Assembly: GCA_036406675.1 (NCBI GenBank)
Contig: DASXAO010000166.1
Coordinates: 1 to 64,000, forward strand
Length of the DNA stretch: 64,000 nt
Direction: 5' to 3'
Source of the DNA: SCGC-AG-212-J23 sp036406675
Lineage (GTDB): Bacteria > Pseudomonadota > Gammaproteobacteria > Burkholderiales > SG8-39
The notes under the pieces are model-generated. The model had not been told where the DNA came from. It was given only the letters and a program-made list of their open reading frames with translations, and did not search any database. Both the position numbers and the translations under genes were made by a program. This document shows positions 25,127-33,002 of this stretch, piece by piece; positions within the stretch are counted from its first letter, which is position 1, and each line of letters opens with the position of its first letter.

Positions 25127-27337
25127 TCAGGCCTTCGCCGCCAGCGCCGCTTTCACCTTCTCCGGCGTGAACGGCACCGAGCGCAGCCTCACGCCGGTCG
25201 CGTCGAACACGGCGTTGCCGATCGCCGCCGGAATCGCGCACGCCATCGGCTCGCCGGCGCCCCACGCGGTCGTTCCCGGCCGATCGAGCAACGCCACCTC
25301 GACCTTGGGCGCTTCGGTCATGGTCATGATCGGGTAGGTGGCCCAGTCGACGCTCGTCACCCGGTCGCCGGTCCAGCGTACGCTCTCCTTCAGCGTGCGG
25401 CTCACCGTCTGCAGCACGCCGCCCTGGACCTGGTTCGCCACGCCGTCGGGATTCACCATCTCGCCGCAGTCGTGGCCGGCGCACACGCGCGTGACCCGGA
25501 TCGCGCCCGAGCGCTTGTCGACCTCGACCTCGGCCACCGCCGCCACGTAGGTGATGGCGTTGTTGTAGCGCAGGTAGGAAATCCCGCGCCCCGTGACGAC
25601 GTCGCCGCTCCCGGCGTTGGGATTCGGCCCGGGCCGCGCCTGCCAGCCCGCCAGCTTCATCGCCGCCTGGATCACGTCGGCGGCGCGATCGTCCTTGAGG
25701 TAGCGCAGGCGGAACTCCGCCGGGTCGGCCTTGGCGGCCGCGGCGAGCTCGTCCATGAACGACTCGTTGGCGAAGCTGTTCTCGATCCGGCCGGGGCTGC
25801 GCAGGTGCGAGGAGCGGAAGAAGGTCTCGCTGATGTGCTTGGTGTTCACGCGGACGTTCGCGAACTGGTAGGGCTGGCCCGAGTTCTGGAACAGGAAGCC
25901 CACCCAGTTGCCGGGACGCGGCAGGCCCGACTCCATCGCCGCGAGCAGCGGAAAGTCGAGCGGCTTGAAGGCGACGATCTGGTTCAGTGCGATGTAGAAG
26001 TCGGCGTTCCACGCGACCACGTTCCCTTGCGCGTCCAGGCCCGCCTCGAGGTCCATGCTGCGCGGCGGGCTCTTTGGCGAGCGCGCGGTCTCGTCGGCGC
26101 GCGACCACTGCACGCGCACCGGCTTGCCGATCGCCTGCGAGATGAGCGAGGCATCGGCGGCGGCGTCCTCGGTGCCGTTGCGGCCGTAGCAGCCGGCGCC
26201 CTCGATGAACACCAGGCGGATCGCTTCGCGCGGCAGGCCGGTGATCGCGGAAAGCTCGTGCTGCATGGAGTGCGTGGCCTGCGAAGAGGTCCACACCGTG
26301 AGTTTTCCGTCCTTGAAATCGGCAACGGCGCACGACGGGCCGATGGTGGCGTGCGTCTGCACGGCGAAGTCGTAGCGCGCCCTGACGCGCCGCGCGCTCG
26401 TCTCGAGCGCGCTCTTGGCGTCGCCCGCCGTCTGGGTGAGCTCCTCCTTCGCCACCGGCAGCCTGCGCCAATAGTCGAACATGCCCCCCTGGTCTGGGAG
26501 CGGGGTGCCTGGCCTCCAGTACACCTTCACGGCGCGCGCCGCCTTGATGGCGGCCCATTCGCTGCGGGCGACCACGGCGAGGAAATTTTTCTTGCGCACG
26601 GTCTGGACATAGCCGTGCACCTTGCGCGCCTCGGACAGGTCGACCTCGTCGATGTGCGCTTCGTTGAGATCGGAGCGGATCACGCGCGCATGCAGCATCC
26701 CGGGCACGCGCACGTCGTGGATGTACGTGAACTCGCCGGTGACCTTGCCGGGAATGTCGACGCGCCGGATCGATTTGCCGATCAAGCGGTACTCGGAGCT
26801 CTTCTTGAGGGCGATCTTCGGATCGACCTCCACCTTGAGCCCATCGCCGATCAGCTCGCCGTAGCGCAGCGCCTGCGCGGGATTCGCCTTTGCCCGAACT
26901 ACGCCGTCTTCGACGATAAGTTCGCTTGAAGGAACGGCAAGGCGTTCCGCGGCGCGCTCGACCAGCGCCCGGCGCGCGCTCGCGGCCGCGCGCCGCAGCT
27001 CGGAGCCGCCCTGGAAGATGGTGAGGTTCGCCGCGGTGAGCCACTGGTCGGGCGTGGTCGCGGTGTCGCCCATCACCATCTCGACCCGCTCGAAGGCGAC
27101 GTCGAGCTCCTCCGCCGCGAGCTGCGCCAGCGCGGTGCGGCTGCCGGTGCCGAGGTCGACCTTGCCGCAGTACACGGTGACGCGGTTGTCGGGACCGATC
27201 GTCAGCCAGGAATCCACGGCCTCCTTGGCCACGGACTTGGGCGCGCGCAGAGTCTGGGCGCTCGCCGCGCCGAACATGGAGAAGCCGACGACCAACGCGC
27301 CGGTCGTCTTCAGAAATTCACGCCTCTTCATCGTCAT
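25127..27337 (-). CDS. Tat-exported molybdopterin-binding large subunit (xanthine dehydrogenase family, isoquinoline oxidoreductase-like)
   Basis: The protein has 736 residues. MTMKRREFLKTTGALVVGF is a twin-arginine signal, so the folded cofactor-bearing enzyme should be exported. The order of motifs (FQGGSELRRAA, GAGCYGRNGTEDAAADA, CAGHDCGEMVNPDG, AWGAGEPMACAIPAA with the catalytic Glu) fits the two-subunit isoquinoline 1-oxidoreductase beta type. It would hydroxylate an N-heterocycle or oxidise an aldehyde in the periplasm and pass electrons to a cytochrome. The iron-sulfur subunit gene is 11 bases upstream. No FAD subunit is nearby, as is normal for this type. The substrate is unknown. Confidence 0.92.
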   Translation of the reverse strand: MTMKRREFLKTTGALVVGFSMFGAASAQTLRAPKSVAKEAVDSWLTIGPDNRVTVYCGKVDLGTGSRTALAQLAAEELDVAFERVEMVMGDTATTPDQWLTAANLTIFQGGSELRRAAASARRALVERAAERLAVPSSELIVEDGVVRAKANPAQALRYGELIGDGLKVEVDPKIALKKSSEYRLIGKSIRRVDIPGKVTGEFTYIHDVRVPGMLHARVIRSDLNEAHIDEVDLSEARKVHGYVQTVRKKNFLAVVARSEWAAIKAARAVKVYWRPGTPLPDQGGMFDYWRRLPVAKEELTQTAGDAKSALETSARRVRARYDFAVQTHATIGPSCAVADFKDGKLTVWTSSQATHSMQHELSAITGLPREAIRLVFIEGAGCYGRNGTEDAAADASLISQAIGKPVRVQWSRADETARSPKSPPRSMDLEAGLDAQGNVVAWNADFYIALNQIVAFKPLDFPLLAAMESGLPRPGNWVGFLFQNSGQPYQFANVRVNTKHISETFFRSSHLRSPGRIENSFANESFMDELAAAAKADPAEFRLRYLKDDRAADVIQAAMKLAGWQARPGPNPNAGSGDVVTGRGISYLRYNNAITYVAAVAEVEVDKRSGAIRVTRVCAGHDCGEMVNPDGVANQVQGGVLQTVSRTLKESVRWTGDRVTSVDWATYPIMTMTEAPKVEVALLDRPGTTAWGAGEPMACAIPAAIGNAVFDATGVRLRSVPFTPEKVKAALAAKA

Positions 27338-27348
27338 GGCGCCCCCGG

Positions 27349-27804
27349 TCAGGCCACCGCCGCGCGCTTGATCGCGGCGATGATGCGTTGGTGGGTGCCG
27401 CAGCGGCACAGGTTGCCCGCGAGCGCTTCGCGGATCTCGGTCTCGCTCGGGAATTTGTTGGTCGCGAGGAGCGCCGCGGCGGCCATGATCATGCCGTTGA
27501 CGCAGTAGCCGCACTGCGCGGCCTGCTCGTCGATGAACGCCCGCTGCAGCTTCGAAGGCTTGGCGCTCGTGCCCAGACCCTCGAGCGTCGTGATCGCGCC
27601 CTTCAGATCGCCGACCGGCAGCAGGCAGGAGCGCACAGCCTGGCCGTCGAGGTGCACCGTGCAGGCGCCGCATTGGCCCAGCCCGCAGCCGAAGCGCGGG
27701 CCCTTCAGCGCCAGGTTCTCGCGCAATACGTAGAGCAGGGGCGTGTCGGGCTCGGCCTCGACCGTGCGATTGCGGCCGTTGACCTTCAGGGTGTACTTCG
27801 CCAT
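27349..27804 (-). CDS. (2Fe-2S) small subunit of the exported molybdenum hydroxylase
   Basis: The protein has 151 residues. Cluster motifs are GCGLGQCGACTVHLDG with a fourth Cys in VRSCLLP, and the second set CGYCVNGM and LCRCGTHQRI. It has no signal peptide of its own and probably travels with the Tat-bearing large subunit. The ATG at 27804 has a GAGGAGG ribosome site. It is the promoter-proximal gene of the pair. Confidence 0.94.
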   Translation of the reverse strand: MAKYTLKVNGRNRTVEAEPDTPLLYVLRENLALKGPRFGCGLGQCGACTVHLDGQAVRSCLLPVGDLKGAITTLEGLGTSAKPSKLQRAFIDEQAAQCGYCVNGMIMAAAALLATNKFPSETEIREALAGNLCRCGTHQRIIAAIKRAAVA

Positions 27805-27873
27805 GGGGGCCTCCTCGGTTGTTCTTGAGGCCATCCTACTCCGATGACGGGTCGCCGCTAACTTTTCTGGGCG

Positions 27874-27902
27874 GAAATAAAAAGCCCGGCTTGCGCCGGG
27901 CT
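27874..27902 (-). terminator. Rho-independent terminator
   Basis: On the minus strand AGCCCGGC and GCCGGGCT pair around a four-base loop (27883-27902) and are followed by TTTTTATTT. It lies 31 bases after the small secreted-protein gene and insulates it from the molybdenum hydroxylase operon downstream. Confidence 0.85.
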
Positions 27903-27932
27903 AAAGGACCCGCCTAAGGGAGATTCGGGTGA

Positions 27933-28277
27933 CTAGCGCTTGCAGCCGAACCGGGCGCGCACCTCGGCCATGCCGTCGCTGTCGTCGTTGATGCTCGACG
28001 CGGCAGGCTCGTTGTCGCCGGTTTCCTGGGCAAGCGCCTTGCGATAGGACTCGAGGGACTCGGACAGCGCCGCGCAGGCGTCGGCGGTCTCGCCGACCTG
28101 GCTGCGGGCCGAGGCGACGCGCAGCGCGGTGGCGCTGGCCTCGCGGTAGTCGCGCGACGCGCTCGACGGCGCCGATTTCTCCAGCATGTCCTTGCCGGTA
28201 TCCGAGCCGGCCGCGGAGCTGAAGCCGAGCACGACCACGGCGCCGACGGCTGCGATGAAGTTTCCGGACTTGCTCAT
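27933..28277 (-). CDS. Small secreted protein of unknown function
   Basis: The protein has 114 residues. The N-terminus SKSGNFIAAVGAVVVLGFSSAAG is a signal peptide or anchor. The mature part is rich in Ala, Ser and charged residues, likely helical (TALRVASARSQVGETADAC and ALSESLESYRKALAQE). One Cys lies in the helix and one near the end (RFGCKR). The ATG has a GGGAGGG site. The gene stands alone, with a hairpin in its leader (28302-28323) and a strong terminator after it. I do not recognise the family. Confidence 0.7.
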   Translation of the reverse strand: MSKSGNFIAAVGAVVVLGFSSAAGSDTGKDMLEKSAPSSASRDYREASATALRVASARSQVGETADACAALSESLESYRKALAQETGDNEPAASSINDDSDGMAEVRARFGCKR

Positions 28278-28482
28278 GATCCCTCCCGAGTTTCGTTTGC
28301 CGGCCGATCCAGGGGAATCGGCCATCGACATCACGGCGCCAGAGTACAGGCGCTCGGCGTTCTCGGGGGTAAGCCTTGGTTAGTGGCTTCTTACCGGATT
28401 TTGTGCGGAGGAGGGCTGCGGCACGGTTTCCCTGCGAAGGGCGCTTACAGTTTCTTGCAACGGGTATTCTGGAACGTAAAAC

Positions 28483-29640
28483 CTAGAGCGCGGACTTGCC
28501 GGCGTAGCGCCGCTTCACGCACAGGTACTCCTTCCAGTACCGCCATGCGCGCTGCCCCATGATCATTTCCTCGTGGGGATGACCGATGGGGAATTGGTTC
28601 TTCGGCACGTCGGCGTCGGCCCACAGGCCGCGGCGCTTGCGCTCTTCGCGCTGGTCGACCAGCCAGTCGTTGTAGCTTTCGTAGACGATGTGGCCTTCGG
28701 GGGCGTCCATGGTCGCCGCGCGGGTGCGGCCGTCGAGCTCTCGCCAGAGCGCGGCCTGCTCCTCGGTAATGGTCGCGGGCCGCACGTCGAGCTTGTAGCC
28801 CGCCTCCTCGAGCTCCCTGCCCGCGACCGCAGCGAAGATCTCCTGGTCGCGCAGGCTGAGCTGGTGCTTGTAGATCCCGATGTAGCGGTCGCTCGCCTCG
28901 TGGCCGAGCGGCTTGTGGTCCTTGGTGGCGCCGCGGTTCTTCGCGAGCTCGGTCCTGTGGAACTCGAGCATTTCGGGCGCGAACTTCTCGCCGAGGAAGG
29001 CGCACGCCTCCTTCAGCACGCCGGCGGGATCCTTTACCAGGTCCTCGTAGCACAGGTCCATCCACTGGTCGGTCGCGAGCTTCTTGCGCCAGGGCCGCAC
29101 CGCGTTCTGGCATAGCGCCCAGCTCTCGGCGGCGCAAAAGATGTTGGTCGGGCCGAAGGCGGAGTCGAGGTAGTCGGCGCTGGCGTCGCGCCCATCGCGC
29201 GTGATGAAGATGAACTGTGCGTTGGGGAAGTCCTCGAGGATCTCCTTCACGAAGAAGAGGTTGTGCGGGGTCTTCTCGCCCCAGCGCGGCTTGTTTCCGG
29301 CCGTGCGCGCGTAGCGCTCGTGCATCGCACAGTAGATGCCGGCGAAGCTGCGCTCCTTCAGCTCGGCCAGGATCTCGTCGAGGATGGTCCGAGGGTTGAC
29401 CTTCATTCCCCAGAAGGGCGTCTTCAGGCCGAACACCATCTCCTCTGCCAGGGTGCGGAAGTTCGCGTCCTTCGACAGATCACCGTAGGTGTGGAGGTAG
29501 GGCCTGAACCGAGGGTAGTACCACACCACCTCCGGCACCGCGATGCGCGGGTGGCATCCGAGCATCGCCATGACGAGGGTGGTTCCGGAACGCTCGGCCC
29601 CGATCATGATCACGGGCCGCTCCTTCAGAGTGACGGGCAT
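28483..29640 (-). CDS. Sulfotransferase-family protein
   Basis: The protein has 385 residues. The 5'-phosphosulfate loop is IGAERSGTTLV (residues 13-23) and the 3'-phosphate motif is FITRDGRDASADYLDS (residues 145-160), as in PAPS-dependent sulfotransferases. Such enzymes put a sulfate group on carbohydrates, lipids or other acceptors in the cytoplasm. The gene starts 12 bases after the PhnD-like gene and should share its c-di-GMP riboswitch. The acceptor cannot be told; a surface glycan would fit c-di-GMP control, but this is inference. Confidence 0.88.
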   Translation of the reverse strand: MPVTLKERPVIMIGAERSGTTLVMAMLGCHPRIAVPEVVWYYPRFRPYLHTYGDLSKDANFRTLAEEMVFGLKTPFWGMKVNPRTILDEILAELKERSFAGIYCAMHERYARTAGNKPRWGEKTPHNLFFVKEILEDFPNAQFIFITRDGRDASADYLDSAFGPTNIFCAAESWALCQNAVRPWRKKLATDQWMDLCYEDLVKDPAGVLKEACAFLGEKFAPEMLEFHRTELAKNRGATKDHKPLGHEASDRYIGIYKHQLSLRDQEIFAAVAGRELEEAGYKLDVRPATITEEQAALWRELDGRTRAATMDAPEGHIVYESYNDWLVDQREERKRRGLWADADVPKNQFPIGHPHEEMIMGQRAWRYWKEYLCVKRRYAGKSAL

Positions 29641-29652
29641 TTCACATTCAAC

Positions 29653-30528
29653 TTAGGGTTGCTTGATGTCGAGATCGCCGAGCCACGCGAGGAAGTCGAG
29701 GTAGGCCTGGCGGGGAGTTTCCTTGAAGCCGGGGGGCATGCCGATCTTCTTCAGGATGGCCTGGCCGCTCTCCGTGGAATCGAGGGCGATGATCGCGGCA
29801 CGCAGCCGCTCGATCTGCGCGGCGGAGACCTTGGGCGAGGCGATCAGCGGCATGTTGATCTGGTCGCGGCTTCTCGCGATCACGCGGCCGCCGTTCTTCT
29901 CCCAGCTCTTCCCGACCCCGGAGACGGAGTTCACCACGCCGACGTCGAAGAAGCCGTTCTCCAGCGACCAGCCGATCGCCGCCTGGTCGCGCATGGATTT
30001 CACCGTCTCGCGGCTCATGTCGATCTTATTGTCGCGCAGCATGGCATTGGCCGCGCGCCACATGTTGGAATACTGGTCGGGCGTCAGGATGGTCCGTCCG
30101 CGCACATCGCTGATCGTCTTGATCGGCGAGTTCTTCACCACGATGAACAGCGTCTGGTAAGGCTCCTTGGCCGACACCACCGGCTGATAGCCGAAGTCGC
30201 GCACCGCCTCCGCGGGAACGTCGTTCGGCCGCGCGAGGAGCAGCGCGTAGGCATGGTTCTTCAGGTTTTCCTTCAGCCGGTCGCGGCCGCGTGCATTGAC
30301 TATGCTGACCTTGCTCTTCAGAGCCTTCTCGACCACCTCGCCGAGTTCCTGGTACTTGAACAGGGTGTCGGCGGCGTCGAGGTTCCCGGAGCCGCCCTCG
30401 TTGATCGCGAACACGATGCTCGTGGGCGCGGGCTGCCCTTGGGCCAGGGCCGGGGCAAGGAAGGCGAGGGCAGGCGCAAGCGCCAGCTGGACGAGGCGAA
30501 GACACAGGTTGCGTCGCGCGAAGCTCAT
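29653..30528 (-). CDS. PhnD-like periplasmic binding protein
   Basis: The protein has 291 residues with a signal peptide ending near APALAQGQP. The body matches the phosphate/phosphite/phosphonate (PhnD) binding-protein family: FAINEGGSGNLDAADTLF, ARPNDVPAEAVRDFG and RTILTPDQYSNMW. No ABC permease or ATPase gene is adjacent, so it may be a sensor or adaptor rather than a transporter part. Its leader holds a c-di-GMP-I aptamer and two palindromes. AAAGGGAC is the ribosome site. The sulfotransferase gene follows after 12 bases. Confidence 0.85.
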   Translation of the reverse strand: MSFARRNLCLRLVQLALAPALAFLAPALAQGQPAPTSIVFAINEGGSGNLDAADTLFKYQELGEVVEKALKSKVSIVNARGRDRLKENLKNHAYALLLARPNDVPAEAVRDFGYQPVVSAKEPYQTLFIVVKNSPIKTISDVRGRTILTPDQYSNMWRAANAMLRDNKIDMSRETVKSMRDQAAIGWSLENGFFDVGVVNSVSGVGKSWEKNGGRVIARSRDQINMPLIASPKVSAAQIERLRAAIIALDSTESGQAILKKIGMPPGFKETPRQAYLDFLAWLGDLDIKQP

Positions 30529-30600
30529 TCTGTCCCTTTCATAGGGCAGCTCAGCCGGCGCCGGCGCAAACCAACACAGCCCACTGCAGTGGGTTTCCCC

Positions 30601-30680
30601 CGTGCAGCCCGGCTGCCTTGGCGTTGTCGCTTTAGGCCCGTGGCTTTGCGTCCCGGACTTTCATCCGGTTTGCCCTTGTA
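30601..30680 (-). promoter_or_regulatory. Cyclic di-GMP-I (GEMM-I) riboswitch aptamer
   Basis: On the minus strand the sequence shows the invariant GEMM-I blocks in order: AGGGCAAACC, the hairpin CCGGA-TGAAAG-TCCGG, GGACGCAAAGCC, ACGGGCCTAAAG, GCCAAGGCAGCC and GGGCTGC. The spacing matches the family, including the three-way junction with a GAAA-type loop and its receptor helix. It lies 73 bases upstream of the PhnD-like gene. Between them are two palindromes, CCCACTGCAGTGGG (30580-30593) and GCCGGCGCCGGC (30554-30565), that may form the expression platform. There is no U-run after either, so control by ribosome access is as likely as by termination. Confidence 0.93.
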
Positions 30681-30791
30681 CGTTTGCAACGTTTGCAAAA
30701 ACTGTTGTTGTCACCAATGGTGGCGGCTCGGGCCCAAATTCCATAAGCAGTTCTTCACGCCCGATCCACGAACCGGATTGCGGGATAAGTT

Positions 30792-32348
30792 CTAGCCCGT
30801 GCTCGGCGGCAGCACGTAGAGGTCGAGCTTCAGCACCGCGACCGTGACCCAGAAGTAGAGGATCGTGATCGCGATCGAGATCACGCCGCCGATGATCCCG
30901 AAGACGAACATGCGCTGAAGATTGGCACCGTACCCGGCGACGATGCCCTGCGCGCCCGTGGCGGAGGCGGTGGCGTAGCTGAAGCTGAGCGATGCTCCGG
31001 CGATCCAGATGAACGCAACCGCGCCGTACTGGAGCCCGTTCCAGTGCGAGAACGCCTTGATGATGAGCGGCATCATCACGCCCGCGGTCGCAGTGTCGGA
31101 GGTAACCTGGGAAAGCCCGTTCGAGCCGATCGTGACGGCGCTGATCGCCGCGACGTCGCCGGCTGCGATGAAAGGCTGCAGCCAGTGCGCGAACACCGCG
31201 CTCACGCCGGTGTCGTTCAGGATGGTGCCGAGCGCCACCGAGGCCGGCCAGATGAAGAGAATCGTGACCGGGAAGTGGCTCACCAGCGTGGGGATCGAGA
31301 TGATGTTCTCGCCTTTCTTCGTCCGCGCCGGCCAGAAGAAAAGCAGCGACGCGACGATGAAAAAGAGCGGCGAAAAATTGAGCCACGCAAAGTGAGGCCC
31401 CTTCACGTACTGCGCGTAGAGCGGTTTCAGCACCGCCAGCCCCACCACCAGCAGGAACGCAAACGAGATGACCTTCTCCTCGTAGGTCATCGGGCCGATT
31501 TTCGCCAGCTCCTTGCGGTAGTAGTCCTTGCTCCCCTTGAACTCGGCGATCTCCGGGCGCATGAAGAAATACATCATGATCGACATGCCTGTCATGACCA
31601 GCAGCGACAGCGGCAGCATCCGGATCGTCCAGTCGATGAAGTACACCTCGTGCTGGATGTACTTCTCGAAGAACGCGAGCGTTACGACGGCCTGCCCGCC
31701 GCCGAGCGGCGTGGTCATGCCGCCGACCGCCGCGCCCCAGCTAACTGCGATGAGGATGTTGGAAGCCGCCGCGCTCTTGTAGCGCTGCTCGAAGCTCTGG
31801 TATCCCGAGTAGAGCAGCGCCGCCACCGCCACCGGCGCGAAGATCGCGCCCACGGGCGTGTTCGCGACGACGAAACTCACGACGCCGCAGAGCCAGAACC
31901 AGGCGACCGTCTGCGCCTGGACGTTGTTGCCGACGACGCTCAGGAAGTGCAGCCCGATGCGCCGGGCGAAGCCCCAGCGCGCCCACGCGGCGGTCATCAT
32001 CGACATGCCTATGATGAGGAGCATCTCCTTGTCGGCGTAGGACGCCACCACCTTGTCGAGCGGCATGTAGGGGTAGGCCGCCGCGACCAGCAGCGGGACC
32101 AGGCAGGTCGCCTTGATGTCGATCGGCACCGTCACCCACCAATAGATCATCCAGAAGAGAATGCCGAAGCCGAAGCGCGCGTTGAGCGGACCGAGAACCG
32201 GGAGCGCGAGCGAAACGAAGAACAGCGCCGGGCCGGCCAGGATATGCACCCAGCGCCAGTGGAGGTCGGAGAGAGAGACGCTGCCCGCGGAGCCGGCTGC
32301 GAGCGCGCCGTCGGCGTCGTGCGCCAGCGCCGATTTTGGGTTCCCCAT
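30792..32348 (-). CDS. DASS-family (SLC13) anion/dicarboxylate transporter
   Basis: The protein has 518 residues and about 11-13 membrane segments. Motifs such as TPVGAIFAPVAVAAL, AVGGMTTPLGGGQAVV and TIGSNGLSQVTSDTATAG fit the divalent anion:sodium symporter family, with paired SNT-like sodium sites. It would take up a C4-dicarboxylate, sulfate-like anion or related acid. The ATG at 32348 has a GGGGAGA site. It is upstream of the riboswitch operon on the same strand but separated by 263 bases that contain the aptamer. Confidence 0.88.
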   Translation of the reverse strand: MGNPKSALAHDADGALAAGSAGSVSLSDLHWRWVHILAGPALFFVSLALPVLGPLNARFGFGILFWMIYWWVTVPIDIKATCLVPLLVAAAYPYMPLDKVVASYADKEMLLIIGMSMMTAAWARWGFARRIGLHFLSVVGNNVQAQTVAWFWLCGVVSFVVANTPVGAIFAPVAVAALLYSGYQSFEQRYKSAAASNILIAVSWGAAVGGMTTPLGGGQAVVTLAFFEKYIQHEVYFIDWTIRMLPLSLLVMTGMSIMMYFFMRPEIAEFKGSKDYYRKELAKIGPMTYEEKVISFAFLLVVGLAVLKPLYAQYVKGPHFAWLNFSPLFFIVASLLFFWPARTKKGENIISIPTLVSHFPVTILFIWPASVALGTILNDTGVSAVFAHWLQPFIAAGDVAAISAVTIGSNGLSQVTSDTATAGVMMPLIIKAFSHWNGLQYGAVAFIWIAGASLSFSYATASATGAQGIVAGYGANLQRMFVFGIIGGVISIAITILYFWVTVAVLKLDLYVLPPSTG

Positions 32349-32391
32349 GTGATCTCCCCTTCTTTCGTTTCGACTGTTATGGTGCACGACG

Positions 32392-32421
32392 ATTCTTTGA
32401 CAGATCGCGTCGCGCCGTCAA
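32392..32421 (-). promoter_or_regulatory. Possible promoter of the DASS transporter gene
   Basis: On the minus strand TTGACG (32421-32416) and AAGAAT (32397-32392) are 18 bases apart, about 44 bases upstream of the transporter ATG. The -35 box is good and the -10 box is weak. Confidence 0.3.
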
Positions 32422-32507
32422 CGAAACTTCCGACCAACGGGGAGAAAATAAGCCACGCCGTTGCGAGCGTGCCGGCAACTAAAACCTAAGAACTAGAACG
32501 CGCAAAT

Positions 32508-32551
32508 TTATCTGCGCGTCCGCGTTTCGTTATCTGCGCGTCCGCTTCTCG
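32508..32551. repeat. 22-base tandem duplication over a stop codon
   Basis: Two copies of a 22-base unit stand head to tail. The first 16 bases of each (TTATCTGCGCGTCCGC, at 32508 and 32530) are identical. The second copy encodes the last codons and stop of the glyoxalase-like gene on the minus strand, and the first repeats them just past the stop. Confidence 0.75.
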
Positions 32552-32985
32552 GCCTTGCTCGCCTTCTTCGCTTTCTTCTTCGCCGGCGCTTTCTTCATCG
32601 CCTTCATTTCCTGCTTGGAAGGCTGGTACAGGCCCATCATGTTCTCTTCGGTGTCTTTGAACACCGCGATGGAGCCCATGCCGGGCGCGATCTCCTGCCG
32701 CGGCAGCACGACGCTGCCGCCGTTCGACGTGACCTTGGCGAGGAAATCGTCGATCGACTTGACCGCGACGTAATTCGCGAAGGGCTGGCCGGGCATGTTG
32801 CGTTTCATCAGGCCGCCGTTGATGCCGGGCTGGCCGTCGTTGCGTGTGGTGACTCCGTAATACTCGACGCCGCCCGCCGGCATGGGCATTTGCTTGATCT
32901 TCCAGCCGAACACGTTCTGGTAGAAGGTCTGGGCGCGCGCGACGTCGTCGGCGGGAATCTCGAAGTGCACGATCGGGTTGGGCAT
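32530..32985 (-). CDS. VOC-family (glyoxalase-like) protein with a lysine-rich tail
   Basis: The protein has 151 residues. The N-terminal 125 residues form a vicinal-oxygen-chelate domain (VHFEIPADDVARAQTFYQ, FGWKIKQMPMPAGG, DTEENMMGLYQ). The C-terminal 24 residues are mostly Lys, Ala and Arg (KKAPAKKKAKKASKAEKRTR), a tail like those of histone H1-like or Ku proteins, which might bind nucleic acid. AAGGAAC lies before the ATG. The gene follows the glutaredoxin-DinB gene by 17 bases. The enzymatic activity is unknown. Confidence 0.85.
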   Translation of the reverse strand: MPNPIVHFEIPADDVARAQTFYQNVFGWKIKQMPMPAGGVEYYGVTTRNDGQPGINGGLMKRNMPGQPFANYVAVKSIDDFLAKVTSNGGSVVLPRQEIAPGMGSIAVFKDTEENMMGLYQPSKQEMKAMKKAPAKKKAKKASKAEKRTRR

Positions 32986-33002
32986 AGTCAGGTTCCTTTT
33001 GT

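Noticed and set aside
28302..28323. GGCCGAT/ATCGGCC hairpin as a terminator or riboswitch
   Set aside because: The stem is only seven pairs with an eight-base loop and no U-run follows; no known aptamer motif is visible.
29653..30528. Phosphonate ABC transporter
   Set aside because: Only a PhnD-like binding protein is present; no permease, ATPase or phn catabolic gene is near.
30681..30698. Tandem CGTTTGCAA repeat as an operator or iteron
   Set aside because: Only two copies are present, and they merge into the start of the c-di-GMP aptamer leader; there is no other sign of a replication origin or a matching regulator.
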